NCBI GenBank assembly: GCA_963682055.1
Contig: OY821742.1
Location: 16,709,752 to 16,773,751 of the forward strand
Origin: Primula veris
Taxonomy: Eukaryota > Streptophyta > Magnoliopsida > Ericales > Primulaceae
Direction: 5' to 3'
Length of the DNA: 64,000 nt
The position numbers were made by a program, and so were the translations under genes. The notes beneath the pieces are model-generated. The model ran no database searches. It worked only from the letters and a program-made list of their open reading frames with translations, and was not told where the DNA came from. Shown here one piece after another: positions 22,630 through 32,520 of this stretch. How positions within the stretch are numbered: the first letter of the stretch is position 1; the number at the start of each line of letters is the position of its first letter.

Positions 22630-24358
22630 CGTTATCAGCACTGCTCTCGGAGATCGAAGTACGGATTATAGATTCAATAAACCTTGAGATTTATCCGGGT
22701 CTTATTAGAATTTTGTTATATCGACCTTCACCAACATACCGTGCGTAAGGTACCCGGATATAATATTTTTTTTAAAAACTGATATTGCATGTTTGTATAG
22801 TTCTATGCACGAATTACATGTTTGTATGGTACTGTACTTGTTTGTATGTTGTACTGTACCTATGAAATTGCATGATTACAATTTCCTGCATGTTTGTATG
22901 TTATACTGTACATAGCATGATTACAGTATGTTTGTTTGTCACGTTACTGGAACTAATTCGATGTTCTTGTTTGTATGTTTGTTTGTCACGTTACTGGACC
23001 TAATTGATATTGTGAGGTAATATGGAATTTGTCACGTTACTGCATATAAAACCTTGTTAATCGCATATAAATTGAATTGCATACCCGTATTAAGTACATA
23101 ATTTACGTATTGACCTCATGTATTAATCTGTCGGATTAAATCTGCAACAAACTGAAACGTATGTACTGAATTGTAATTCTCTGAAAGCTGTAAACTATTC
23201 TGTAAATTACACAAGGACTAAACTGAAACTTGTCTGAAATTCTGGACTGTATATGTAATAATGCTGTAAATAGATATATAGTTTGCTGTAATTACACGCA
23301 TGGTCCTGTAGTATAATACTTATACGAAAACAGTACATATGGTTGATAAAGATACAATATTTGGTAAATATACACACACATGCATATAAATTTTTTTATT
23401 AAAAGGCAAGCGTATAAAAATTGCATGTTAATTGAATAAATTGATATGTTTCCATGTAAATTTAACCCATTTGCATGTTAAAATATTTTTTTACCATATA
23501 TAGAATTGATTGGTAAATTAAAAATATATTGTTTGCTTGCATGTTAAAACTACCATGTATAGAATTATTAATATGGCGATAAACATAGATAATTGATTTG
23601 ATATGTTAGAATCTTCATGGATTAATTGATAATCTTAAATAGATTTGATTTGATAGGTTAGAATATTCATGAATTGATTGATAATATTAAATTGATTTGA
23701 TTTGATATGTTAGAATTTTTATGAATTGATTGATAATCTTAAATAGATTTGATTTGATATGTTAGAATTTTTATAGATTGATTGATAATTTTAAATTGAT
23801 AACACCAAATCTACTGCATGATTAGATAGATTCTAAAATATATTTACTACATGTGTTATATATGTGTAATTAATCTAGATATATATTCTCTATGTTTAAT
23901 ATTATTGCCATATATAAAATGCGAAAATCGTATATATTCACATTTAAGTTGGAAAAATTATGAATCTTCCCCAAATAGGCTCACCTATTTGGATACGATG
24001 TCTAGGAAAGATAAAGGCGGAAGTCGTTCTCCTAATGAGGTCGGTTTTTAAGAGGCATTCGTGCCCACCCCCCTCACCGTCTTTCCTGGTCGTGTTCAAA
24101 TAGAGCTACCGAAAGGGGTTGAGTAAATAATAATTTTCCCGAATGTGTCTATATAGATATGTATTCGCCGAATTGGTGTCTCAGGATCGACCTGTCGTTC
24201 GATCAAAGAGAACCTCTTCACTTAAAAAGCAAAACTTGTTTTTCGAACCTGTCGTTTCGAAATAAAGTTTGTGCTTATACAAACCATAAACATATAAACC
24301 AGTTGTTTTATATGATGACTAATCCAGTCTTTATTTTCTTTTCTCCTGTTGTAGAAAA
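22630..24358 (+). other. Long 5' leader of copy C with repeats and hairpins
   Basis: The non-coding leader is 1.73 kb. It contains a candidate splice donor at 22744/22745 (GC|GTAAGG, also present in copy B), many TGTTTGTATG and TGTCACGTTACTGG micro-repeats (22780-23045), a hairpin TTAATC-TGTCG-GATTAA (23123-23139), four tandem copies of a 52-bp repeat (about 23593-23800), and a block (about 23985-24330) much better conserved in copy B than the adjoining gag. That block carries two perfect six-base-pair hairpins with loop CCTGTCGT (24185-24204 and 24242-24261). It ends in a pyrimidine tract and TAG (24352-24354) four bases before the gag ATG, which looks like a splice acceptor. Confidence 0.7.
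23593..23800 (+). repeat. Four tandem copies of a 52-bp repeat in the leader
   Basis: Units starting near 23593, 23644, 23696 and 23749 share TTGATTTGATATGTTAGAAT followed by a TTGATTGATAAT segment. Similarity between units is high, with a few substitutions each. Confidence 0.85.
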
Positions 24359-25354
24359 ATGTCAATCAAGCTTGACTTTCCAATTTTGGATGCTGCCGGC
24401 AAGAACTACTTGGATTGGAGTCAGGATATCCAAAACCATTTAGATGCCCAAGGCTTATTGGATGTCATATATGATGAGGAGGAGCGTGAAATGGAAGTAA
24501 CGCGTGAAATGAGTGCTCGGGCGATGATTCTGTTTCGCCGCCACTTATCAAACGCCATGAAATCTGAGTTCATAGCGACCACCTCACCAAAGGCATTATG
24601 GGACTCTCTGAAAGAGCGTTTCGACCACCAAAAGACCATTTGGCTTCCTGAAGCCCGCCGTGATTGGCTGAATCTGCGATTTCAGGACTTTGAAAGCGTT
24701 GAAAAATATAACGCTGAAGTATGCAGAATTCGTGCTACTCTCCAATACTGTGGTGAAACGCTAACCGACAGTGACTTATTGGAGAAAACGTACACCACAT
24801 TTCCTAGTTCTGACATCTTGCTCCAAAAGCAATATCGTCAGTCTAAATTCACCAAATTTCCCGAGCTTATCACCAAGTTGTTATTGGACGAGAAGAATAG
24901 TCTCATTTTAATGATGAACAGTAATTCTCGTCCTGCTGGTTCAAAGGCAATTCCAATGCCTGATGCTAATGCTGTTCGTGGACCTCGTCCACGATATGGG
25001 AAACGAGAAAAGGGCCAGTCGTCCCGTCAGCCAAGGAACAGGGATGAGCGTAATGCTCGTCCAGCCAAGCGAGGTTTGGACAATCGTCCGAACCGAGGAC
25101 CTGTGGCTCCTCCTAGGCAGTCTCATGGTGGTAGGAACAATCGGGCCAGTCGTCCCAAAGCAAGAGATCCGGCTGCTATGCCAACTCTGTGCTATAAATG
25201 TGGTGGAAATGGTCATATGCAAAGGACTTGTAGGGCAACTCCCCAAGAAGTCGAAAACTACCACAAGGGTAGAAGGGTCGAAACCAACATGATTGAAGCT
25301 AGTGCAAAAGAAACCCTTGAGACCCCTGACTTTGAGGCTCACATGGAAGAATAA
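24359..25354 (+). CDS. Gag of copy C (capsid/nucleocapsid)
   Basis: 331 residues. It forms the virus-like particle and binds the element's RNA. Residues 1-190 match the plant copia Gag fold (start MSIKLDFPILDAAGKNYLDW, then ALWDSLKERFDH). Residues about 200-275 are rich in Arg, Gly and Pro. A CCHC zinc knuckle CYKCGGNGHMQRTC (C-x2-C-x4-H-x4-C) lies at about 279-292. The ORF stops with TAA; pol follows 228 bases later in the same phase, so the two are separate ORFs rather than one polyprotein. The basic region also contains, at RNA level, two GGG-CCAGTCGT-CCC elements (25012-25025 and 25143-25156). No frameshift or stop is seen. Confidence 0.93.
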   Translation: MSIKLDFPILDAAGKNYLDWSQDIQNHLDAQGLLDVIYDEEEREMEVTREMSARAMILFRRHLSNAMKSEFIATTSPKALWDSLKERFDHQKTIWLPEARRDWLNLRFQDFESVEKYNAEVCRIRATLQYCGETLTDSDLLEKTYTTFPSSDILLQKQYRQSKFTKFPELITKLLLDEKNSLILMMNSNSRPAGSKAIPMPDANAVRGPRPRYGKREKGQSSRQPRNRDERNARPAKRGLDNRPNRGPVAPPRQSHGGRNNRASRPKARDPAAMPTLCYKCGGNGHMQRTCRATPQEVENYHKGRRVETNMIEASAKETLETPDFEAHMEE

Positions 25355-25582
25355 AGTTTTTTTTCTTTGTTTCTTTTAATAATTGAGCTGTTTTGCTCCT
25401 GGATTATGTTATTTCAATTCCATTTCGGATTATGTTTTTTCCTTTGGATATTGTTCATTTCTTTTGGATTATGGTTTGTTTTATGGATAATGTTTTGAAC
25501 ATTTCTCGTATAATTTAAAGTTATTTCATTGAGCAATTCCTTTTATTCATGTGACCGACTTTAAATTATTTTACTTTTAGGC
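25355..25582 (+). other. T-rich gag-pol spacer with a splice-acceptor-like end
   Basis: This 228-base segment has many in-frame stops and is strongly T-rich like a plant intron. It ends TTTTACTTTTAG at 25580, two bases before the pol ATG. A donor-like GG|GTAGAA at 25268/25269 in gag would, joined to 25581, fuse gag and pol in frame and skip the gag stop. Splicing is therefore a plausible route to pol expression, but no transcript evidence is available here. Confidence 0.5.
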
Positions 25583-28500
25583 ATGTATTGTGGGGCAGTT
25601 GATTGTCTGGTTGATAGTGGCACTACACATACTATCTTAAAAGATAAATCGTTTTTTATCAACTTTACGCCTAAAGTAACCTCAGTGACAACAATTTCGG
25701 GCCCGTCGACCCTTGTTGAAGGTTTTGGTAAAGCTAAATTCACGTTGTCAAATGGTACTCCTGTTGAAGTATCTGAGGCCTTATATTCTCCGAGTTCCAG
25801 TCGTACCTTGTTGAGCTTTAAGGATATACGAGAAAATAAGTTTCATCTTGAAACTGCTCGTGAAAATGGTATTGAATACCTTCACATTACCTTCACTCAA
25901 TACGACCAAAAGCGTATTCTGGAGAAGTTGAGATGTCTTTCAAGTGGTTTGTATGTTACTACAATCCAAAACTTTGAAAGCAATCTAATCATTCGGCGGG
26001 CGCCGATTGATGAGAGCACTTTTATGCTATGGCATGACCGGCTGGGACACCCGGGTCAAAATACGATGCTTCGAACGATGAACGCATCTCATGGGCATCC
26101 TCTTGGAGGAAAGAATTTCGTGATTAATCCGAAAAGCCTATGCCAAGCATGCTCGATTGGAAAGACTAATCTCAAACCAATTCGTGTGAAACCTACGAAA
26201 TTGGTTTCCCAATTCCTTGAAAGAATTCAAGGAGATATTTGTGGACCTATCCAACCAACTTGCGAACCATTTAAATATTTCATGGTTTTGGTTGATGCAT
26301 CGACAAGATGGTCACACGTAGCTTTGTTGTCCACAAGAAACGCAGCGTTTCCAAAACTCCTAGCCCAGATCATTAAATTGAGGGCTCATCATCCGGATTA
26401 TCCGATAAAGTCTATTAGACTTGATAATGCCGCGGAGTTTACATCGAAAACTTTCGATGACTATTGCATGACTTTGGGAATTAATCTTGAACACCCAGTT
26501 GCGTATGTTCATACCCAAAACGGCCTTGCAGAAGCTTTCATTAAGCGATTGCAAATGATTGCTAGGACTTTGGTTATGCGCACCAAACTTCCTATTTCTG
26601 CGTGGGGCTATGCCATTTTGCATGCTGCTGTGTTGGTCCGTCTGAGGCCCATGGCCACCCAACCACTATCTGCGTACCAGTTGGTAACTGGATATGAGCC
26701 CGATGTCTCACATTTACACGTGTTTGGGTGTTTAGTCAATGTTCCAATTGAGCCGCCTAAGCGTTCCAAATTTGGACCTCAGAAACGACGGGGCATATAT
26801 GTCGGTTATGAATCCCCGTCCATAATACGCTATTTAGAGCCCTTGACAGGCGATCTCTTTACCGCTAGACATACGGATTGTGACTTTGATGAGACACTCT
26901 TCCCGTCGTTAGGGGGAGAAATGCACGTTAATGTTGATAAGGAACGACGTGAATTAACGTGGCATGTACCCACTATGTCTCATCTAGATCCCCCAACTGC
27001 ACATAGTGATAAGGAAGTGCAGAGAATCCTAGGTCTGCAAAATGTTGCAAATCAAATGCCAGACGCATTTAATGACCTAGCGAATGTCACGAGATCACAT
27101 ATACCTGCTGCAAATGTGCCTGCAAGGATAGACGTCCCAGTGAGACGCCGTGTTCCGGTTGAACACGTTGCTCCGGTTGTACCCATCGAGCAAAGAACGC
27201 TGCCGTCGGCCGTTCAGTCCGCCGCCCTTCCGAAAAAAAGAGGAAGGCCGTCCGGTTCCAAGGATGTTCTGCCTCGAAAGAGGAGAAATCCTGTCGCATC
27301 TGTTTTGCCACACGAGATCATTAAGGATCACGGTGATGTATTAGAGGAGCGTGTTCCAGATGAAACACCAGTTCCTAATCATCATGATAACCTCGAAATA
27401 TCTGTCGATTATACTAATTTAGACGATATTTTGAAGCGAAACGAGACTGTAATCGATGATGTGTTCATATACGCAGTGGCCACTGACATTATGAACAATG
27501 ATGACATGGAACCTCGTACCGTTGCTGAGTGTCAGCGAAGAACGGACTGGCCTCAATGGAAACAAGCAATCCAGGCTGAATTGGATTTCTTAACGAAACG
27601 AAGGGTGTTTGAACCTGTCGCTCCAACACCGCCCAATGTTAGACCAGTTGGTCATAAATGGGTTTTCGTAAGGAAGCGTGATGAGAATAATGAGATTGTT
27701 AGATACAAAGCTCGCCTTGTGGCGCAAGGTTTCTCTCAACGCCCTGGAATTGATTACGATGAGACGTATTCTCCCGTAATGGACGTTATAACGTTCCGCT
27801 ACTTAATCAGTTTAGTAGTTTCCGAAAAACTGAATATGCAGCTCATGGATGTGGTCACAGCGTATCTCTACGGGGATCTGGACACAGAGATTTACATGAG
27901 AGTCCCTGATGGACTTAAGTTGCCTGAATCAAGTAGTTCCCGTCCACGGAACACGTTCTCGATTAGACTGAGACGATCACTATATGGATTGAAACAATCC
28001 GGACGGATGTGGTATAACCGTCTAAGTGAATACTTGATCGGCGTGGGATATGTTAATAATGAACTATGCCCATGCGTGTTCATAAAGAAATCCACTTCAG
28101 GATATGCGATTATCGCAGTCTATGTAGATGATATGAATCTCATAGGAACCTCGAAAGAGTTGTTCGAAACTGCTGAAATCCTGAAGAAGGAGTTCGAGAT
28201 GAAAGATCTTGGGAAGACATGGTATTGCCTCGGCCTGCAGATCGAGCACCGTACAGATGGAATTTTAGTCCATCAAGAAAACTACACCCAAAAGGTGTTG
28301 AGGCGCTTTAGTCATAGTGATGCTAAGCCGTCCTCTACTCCCATGGTCGTCCGCTCTCTAGACATTAATAAGGACCCTTTCCGTCCAAAGGAGGACGATG
28401 AAGAGATATTGAGCCCTGAGTGTTCATATCTGGGTGCAATAGGCGCACTATTGTACTTGGCCCAATGTACTAGACCGGACATCTCGTTTGTTGTGAATTG

Positions 28501-29152
28501 TCTAGCTCGACACAGCACTGCGCCAACACGCCGCCACTGGACTGGCATAAAAGACATTTTCCGTTACCTTAGAGGTACTATGGACATGGGCTTATTCTAT
28601 CCCTTTGCGTCGAGTGGATCTAGCTCCATTGATCCTCGAAATAACGCAACCCTTGTCGGCTATGCCGATGCTGATTTCTTATCAGACCCACACAAGGGAC
28701 GTTCCCAATCTTGTTATGTCTTTACCATTGGGAACACGGCGATATCCTGGAGGTCTCGTAAACAGACTCTAGTGGCCACTTCGACTAACCACTCCGAGCT
28801 ACTCGCGCTCTATGAGACGACTAGAGAGTGTGTCTGGCTTCGAGCAGTTATTGGCCATATTCGAAGCACCTGTGATCTAGCTTACGATCATGATGAACCA
28901 GTTGTTATTTATGAGGACAACACCGCTGTGATTGATCAAGAGAAACATGGTTATATCAAAGGTGATGCCACTAAGCATATCTCGCCAAAGTTGTTCTTCA
29001 CACATGAACAACAAACGCTTCAAAAGATTGAAGTGAAGCATATTGGTTCAGAGAATAACCACGCTGACTTGTTCACCAAGTCATTGCCAAAGCATTCTTT
29101 TCAGAAGCACGTACGGGCGATTGGCCTACGTAGGCTATCTGAGCTACCTTAG
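25583..29152 (+). CDS. Pol polyprotein of copy C (protease-integrase-RT-RNase H)
   Basis: 1189 residues without interruption, in copia order. Aspartic protease: DSGTTH at 11-16. Integrase: zinc region with HDRLGHPG at 151-158 and CQACSIGK, catalytic core with LVDAST, RLDNAAEF and QNGLAEAFIKRL, and a C-terminal GIYVGYESP motif. Reverse transcriptase: KARLVAQGFSQRPGIDY, SLYGLKQSGRMWYNRL and catalytic YVDD at 847-850. RNase H: GYADADFLSD, then ISWRSRKQTLVATSTNHSE. The ORF copies element RNA to DNA and integrates it. It starts directly at the protease, so Gag is not part of this ORF. ATG 25583 is the first in frame. Full length and intact motifs suggest that the enzyme could be functional; the usual ER in the third integrase motif reads EA here. 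Confidence 0.93.
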   Translation: MYCGAVDCLVDSGTTHTILKDKSFFINFTPKVTSVTTISGPSTLVEGFGKAKFTLSNGTPVEVSEALYSPSSSRTLLSFKDIRENKFHLETARENGIEYLHITFTQYDQKRILEKLRCLSSGLYVTTIQNFESNLIIRRAPIDESTFMLWHDRLGHPGQNTMLRTMNASHGHPLGGKNFVINPKSLCQACSIGKTNLKPIRVKPTKLVSQFLERIQGDICGPIQPTCEPFKYFMVLVDASTRWSHVALLSTRNAAFPKLLAQIIKLRAHHPDYPIKSIRLDNAAEFTSKTFDDYCMTLGINLEHPVAYVHTQNGLAEAFIKRLQMIARTLVMRTKLPISAWGYAILHAAVLVRLRPMATQPLSAYQLVTGYEPDVSHLHVFGCLVNVPIEPPKRSKFGPQKRRGIYVGYESPSIIRYLEPLTGDLFTARHTDCDFDETLFPSLGGEMHVNVDKERRELTWHVPTMSHLDPPTAHSDKEVQRILGLQNVANQMPDAFNDLANVTRSHIPAANVPARIDVPVRRRVPVEHVAPVVPIEQRTLPSAVQSAALPKKRGRPSGSKDVLPRKRRNPVASVLPHEIIKDHGDVLEERVPDETPVPNHHDNLEISVDYTNLDDILKRNETVIDDVFIYAVATDIMNNDDMEPRTVAECQRRTDWPQWKQAIQAELDFLTKRRVFEPVAPTPPNVRPVGHKWVFVRKRDENNEIVRYKARLVAQGFSQRPGIDYDETYSPVMDVITFRYLISLVVSEKLNMQLMDVVTAYLYGDLDTEIYMRVPDGLKLPESSSSRPRNTFSIRLRRSLYGLKQSGRMWYNRLSEYLIGVGYVNNELCPCVFIKKSTSGYAIIAVYVDDMNLIGTSKELFETAEILKKEFEMKDLGKTWYCLGLQIEHRTDGILVHQENYTQKVLRRFSHSDAKPSSTPMVVRSLDINKDPFRPKEDDEEILSPECSYLGAIGALLYLAQCTRPDISFVVNCLARHSTAPTRRHWTGIKDIFRYLRGTMDMGLFYPFASSGSSSIDPRNNATLVGYADADFLSDPHKGRSQSCYVFTIGNTAISWRSRKQTLVATSTNHSELLALYETTRECVWLRAVIGHIRSTCDLAYDHDEPVVIYEDNTAVIDQEKHGYIKGDATKHISPKLFFTHEQQTLQKIEVKHIGSENNHADLFTKSLPKHSFQKHVRAIGLRRLSELP

Positions 29153-29734
29153 AGCGACATTTTATGTCGGAGTCAAAATCCTCGCACCCTGTCGTGTGCA
29201 AGTGAGGGGGAGCATCCTGTTGTATGCATGTGTACTCTTTTTGTCCTTAGTACAAGGTTTTTCCCACTGGGTTTTCCTTGACAAGGTTTTTAGCGAGACA
29301 CGTTCCCTGTTATATCACTAAGGATTGCCGAAATCATGGGGAGTATCCTGTCGTATACTTTTTACCACTGTGTACTCTTTTGTCCTTCGACCAGAGTTTT
29401 TTCCCACTGGGTTTACTCTGGCAAGGTTTTGATGAGGCACCTGTTTTGTGGTTGATCCCCTACTACTACCACTGTTGCACTCTTTTTCCTTCGATCAGAG
29501 ATTTTCCCATTGGGTTTGCTCTGGCAAGGTTTTGATGAGGCTCACTGTTTTGTGGTTAGTTACTTACATGATATTTCGGTTTATATCATTCGGCTACACA
29601 ATTTCTCCTAGGTACCGGTTTTGTCCCACACTGGGTTTTCCGGCCCTAAGGTTTTTATGTGTTTAGCACTGCGAATGAACTCGACTCAGATCGACTGCAT
29701 GAAGACGAAGAATTCAAGACGTCCAAAGGGGGAG
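29153..29734 (+). other. Structured 3' UTR and polypurine tract of copy C
   Basis: Short hairpins with the conserved loop: GCAC-CCTGTCGT-GTGC (29184-29199), GCAT-CCTGTTGT-ATGC (29212-29227) and GTAT-CCTGTCGT-ATAC (29343-29358). Then four larger nested hairpins with outer stems CAAGG/CCTTG (29253-29280), CCAGAG/CTCTGG (29391-29421), CAGAG/CTCTG (29496-29523) and CCGG/CCGG (29615-29643). The polypurine tract AAAGGGGGAG ends at 29734 and abuts the LTR. Copies A and B have the same larger units but more of the short hairpins. Confidence 0.75.
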
Positions 29735-29938
29735 TGTTGTAAGATTATTGGACTCTTATTGGGCTTTTACTTATTGGGCCTAGATGGGCTTTTAACCCTA
29801 CCGCTCTATCTATATAAAGAGGCTAGGGGTCTTGTAATTTATCACACATTCATATTCCTTCATAAATAAAGATCATACTGTTCTCCCCTCTCTCTACTTC
29901 TGTCTCCCTATATACGTAGCTAATAGTGTATTACAACA
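29735..29938 (+). repeat. 3' LTR of copy C
   Basis: 204 bp, nearly identical to the 5' LTR, bounded by TGTTGTAA and TTACAACA and followed by the target duplication TTTAT (29939-29943). Confidence 0.95.
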
Positions 29939-29943
29939 TTTAT

Positions 29944-32520
29944 GAATTTATTGCAACAATATCCTTATAACACATTTTGTTATGGTTTTAAGGTCATGTT
30001 TTGGTCCTATTGTAATTTTTTTTTATATGTATTCGTAATTTTTTTGTTTTTTAAATCAATGTTTTATTTATTTTCAAAGTGTTTGTTCAAAAAAATCTGT
30101 AAAATTCGATTTTTTATATTTTTTTTCGGTATTTATTAATATTACTAACTTATAAATTGCGAAAACAAACAATAAATACCCCAAAAATATATAAAAAGTC
30201 AAAATTTACATATTTTTTTAAACAAACACTTTATAAATAAAATAAAACGTTTATTTAAGGGAAAAAAATAAAAATTACGAATATATATGAAAAAAGCGAT
30301 AACTTGACTAAAGCATGACTTTACAAGCATGACCAAATGTGAATTCGGACGTGACGTCTTATAAAACCGGGACAAATTGCCAAACATGCATATTCAGGCA
30401 TGAATACAAAAAGTAATATTGGTTGAACCATATAATATAAAAGGAGCATGTAAACTAAGGTCGAAAACCAATTTTTACTGCAACACGAGGGGTTTTTGGC
30501 TTATGGGAGATATTTAGTTGTGTAGCAGGGGAGTAGACGGTTTTTTAACCATAGGTCCATAATATCTCTAACATTTGTTTTGCAACAAAAATTCCTTATT
30601 TAAATTCTCAACAAAAATATGTTATTTGTTTTACGCTTGAATAATTTCAAATAATTACCCGTGTACTGATTTGGTGTAATAAGTCGATTAGTTAACTGAC
30701 AAAACATAAATATAGGACACATGTTTTGGCGCATAAGTGTGAGTAGGTGATTGGAAAGGTATTAATACAGGACACTGTGTTAGATTGTTTTGGGAACAAT
30801 TTTTTTTTTATTTTAAAAATATGTGAGTGTTTGGACAATCATATTATTTAGATTCTAAAAAATTGATATTTAGGTTAAAAAATCTAAAAATTCAGATTCT
30901 CAATGAATTTTTAAAATATGATTTTTGAGCGACAAACTCTTGTTAATACACTTACAACTGTTTTAAAGTGTATGTATCTACGTTAATCGGATGGGAAGCA
31001 GACAGTAACCGGAAAAAGAGTTATTGGAAGATAGAGAAATTGCAAGATGAGATAGACATATAAAATGATAGAAAATATAGACATATAAAATGAAAGAAAA
31101 TCTGATTATGTTTTTGCTAGGAAAAACATAAACGTGAAAATATAAAATCGCTGAGTGAATACATCATTGCAAGTGACAAAATTCTATTACTGATATTTAG
31201 TTAAAACGTTTTGCTTTCTTATGAAAATTATTATTTTTTTGTTAACCAACTTTTTATTATAGAAAATTGATAAGACACTAAGTAGACTTTTAGTTAAAAT
31301 ATTCTCTCAGAGTAATAATTAATTTCGGTTAAAAACTACTGAGAAACCGGATGTTTCGAATTAGAGAAATTGCAAAGGAAAGAGACACATAAAATAAAAT
31401 AAAATATAATTTTGTTTTTTAAGGGAAAAAATGGAGGTGAAAAGGTAAAATCAATGAAAATGAGACCACGTCATTGCATGTGATAAAATTTTATTATCGA
31501 TATTTAGTTAAAACTATTACTTTATTTGTTAACCTACTTTTTCTTATAGAATTTGATAGACACTAAGTAGATTTTCTAGTTAAAACCTTCTCTTATCATA
31601 ATTAATTTGAGTTAAAAACTAATGAGCAACCGAATGTTTCAAGTTAAAGATATTTTCATTACTCTCCACTTCTTCATGCACTTATTGTCAGATAAGTGAG
31701 TATAAATTATATTTTTGTTTCCTAGCATTCTCGTATTCACTTTTCTCACAAGTTATGTTTGAAATAATGTAAAATTAGTACACGTAGCATTATTCGTTCG
31801 AGTCGTTAAGGCTAAGACTCCAAATGAGCCGAGCCAAATCTAACTTTCTTCAAGCTCAGCTTGTCTCTAAATAAGGATTAGAATCTTGTTTAAACTCGGT
31901 TCGTTTAAAGACGAGTTCGAGACGAGTCTGTTCAGAAAAAATGACTGAACGCGAACACATTTAACATCGTTTCGTTAAAAAATAGAATTAAACGGCTAAA
32001 TGAAGAATATTTATCGACCATTACCATAATATTTAATAAATTTTACATATATAAGATTGAATATATATATATATATATATGAAAAAATATTTAAATAATT
32101 AAACAAATTTTTAAACGAGTTTGAAACTAGTTACGAGTTTGTTAGTAAATAAAGGAAACAGTATTGAGGAGGGGGTCGTTTCATTTGTGAATCAATCTCG
32201 TTAAACCCTCCAAATTTTGTGAAAGTTTCCTAGTATTGAATTAAAAAACACTTTAATGGAAACTTATTACTAAAACTCAATTTTATTAAACTCAGAGAGA
32301 GAGAGAGAAAGAATATGGGTTGGTAATATAAGCCACTTAAAAGCCCTTAGCGTGCTTATAAATCGGGAGCTAGAGATACGGAGAAAATAGAGGGAAAATA
32401 TATAGAGATATAGAGAGAGAAATAAAGTTAGTCAAAGTTACCTTAGATATACATACATACATATATAGAATATATATATATATATTATATACATATATAG
32501 AGAGAAAGGGAGGCTCTGCC
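29944..32520. other. Intergenic region upstream of the NDL gene
   Basis: No gene seen. T-rich text continues the sequence interrupted by copy C. It includes a diverged tandem duplication (31034-31650) and a short decayed repeat near 30790-30930 that resembles a segment at 16800-16990. The last 200 bp (AG and AT microsatellites, 32290-32510) is the likely promoter and 5' UTR of the gene starting at 32521. Confidence 0.6.
31034..31650. repeat. Diverged tandem duplication, about 310-330 bp per unit
   Basis: Two successive units share GAGAAATTGCAA, AGACACATAAAAT-like, GATATTTAGTTAAAAC and GACACTAAGTAGA segments in the same order (for example 31034/31364 and about 31191/31498). They contain no open frame of note. 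Confidence 0.7.

Larger units (their letters stand above)
22425..29938 (+). mobile_element. Complete, apparently intact Ty1/copia element, copy C
   Basis: A full-length element of 7514 bp. LTRs of 205 and 204 bp (22425-22629 and 29735-29938) start TGTTGTAA and end TTACAACA. The five-base target duplication TTTAT is present at 22420-22424 and 29939-29943. The LTRs differ by two substitutions and one single-base indel, so insertion was recent. Between them are a 1.73-kb leader, gag (24359-25354), a T-rich spacer, pol (25583-29152) and a structured 3' UTR ending in the purine tract AAAGGGGGAG. Both ORFs are open and keep catalytic motifs, so this copy could be autonomous and could mobilise copies A and B. 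Lineage within copia was not assigned. Confidence 0.95.

Noticed and set aside
24941..25342. Long open frame antisense to gag, 133 codons
   Set aside because: It mirrors the Arg/Gly-rich codons of gag, has no recognisable domain and lies wholly within the gag ORF.
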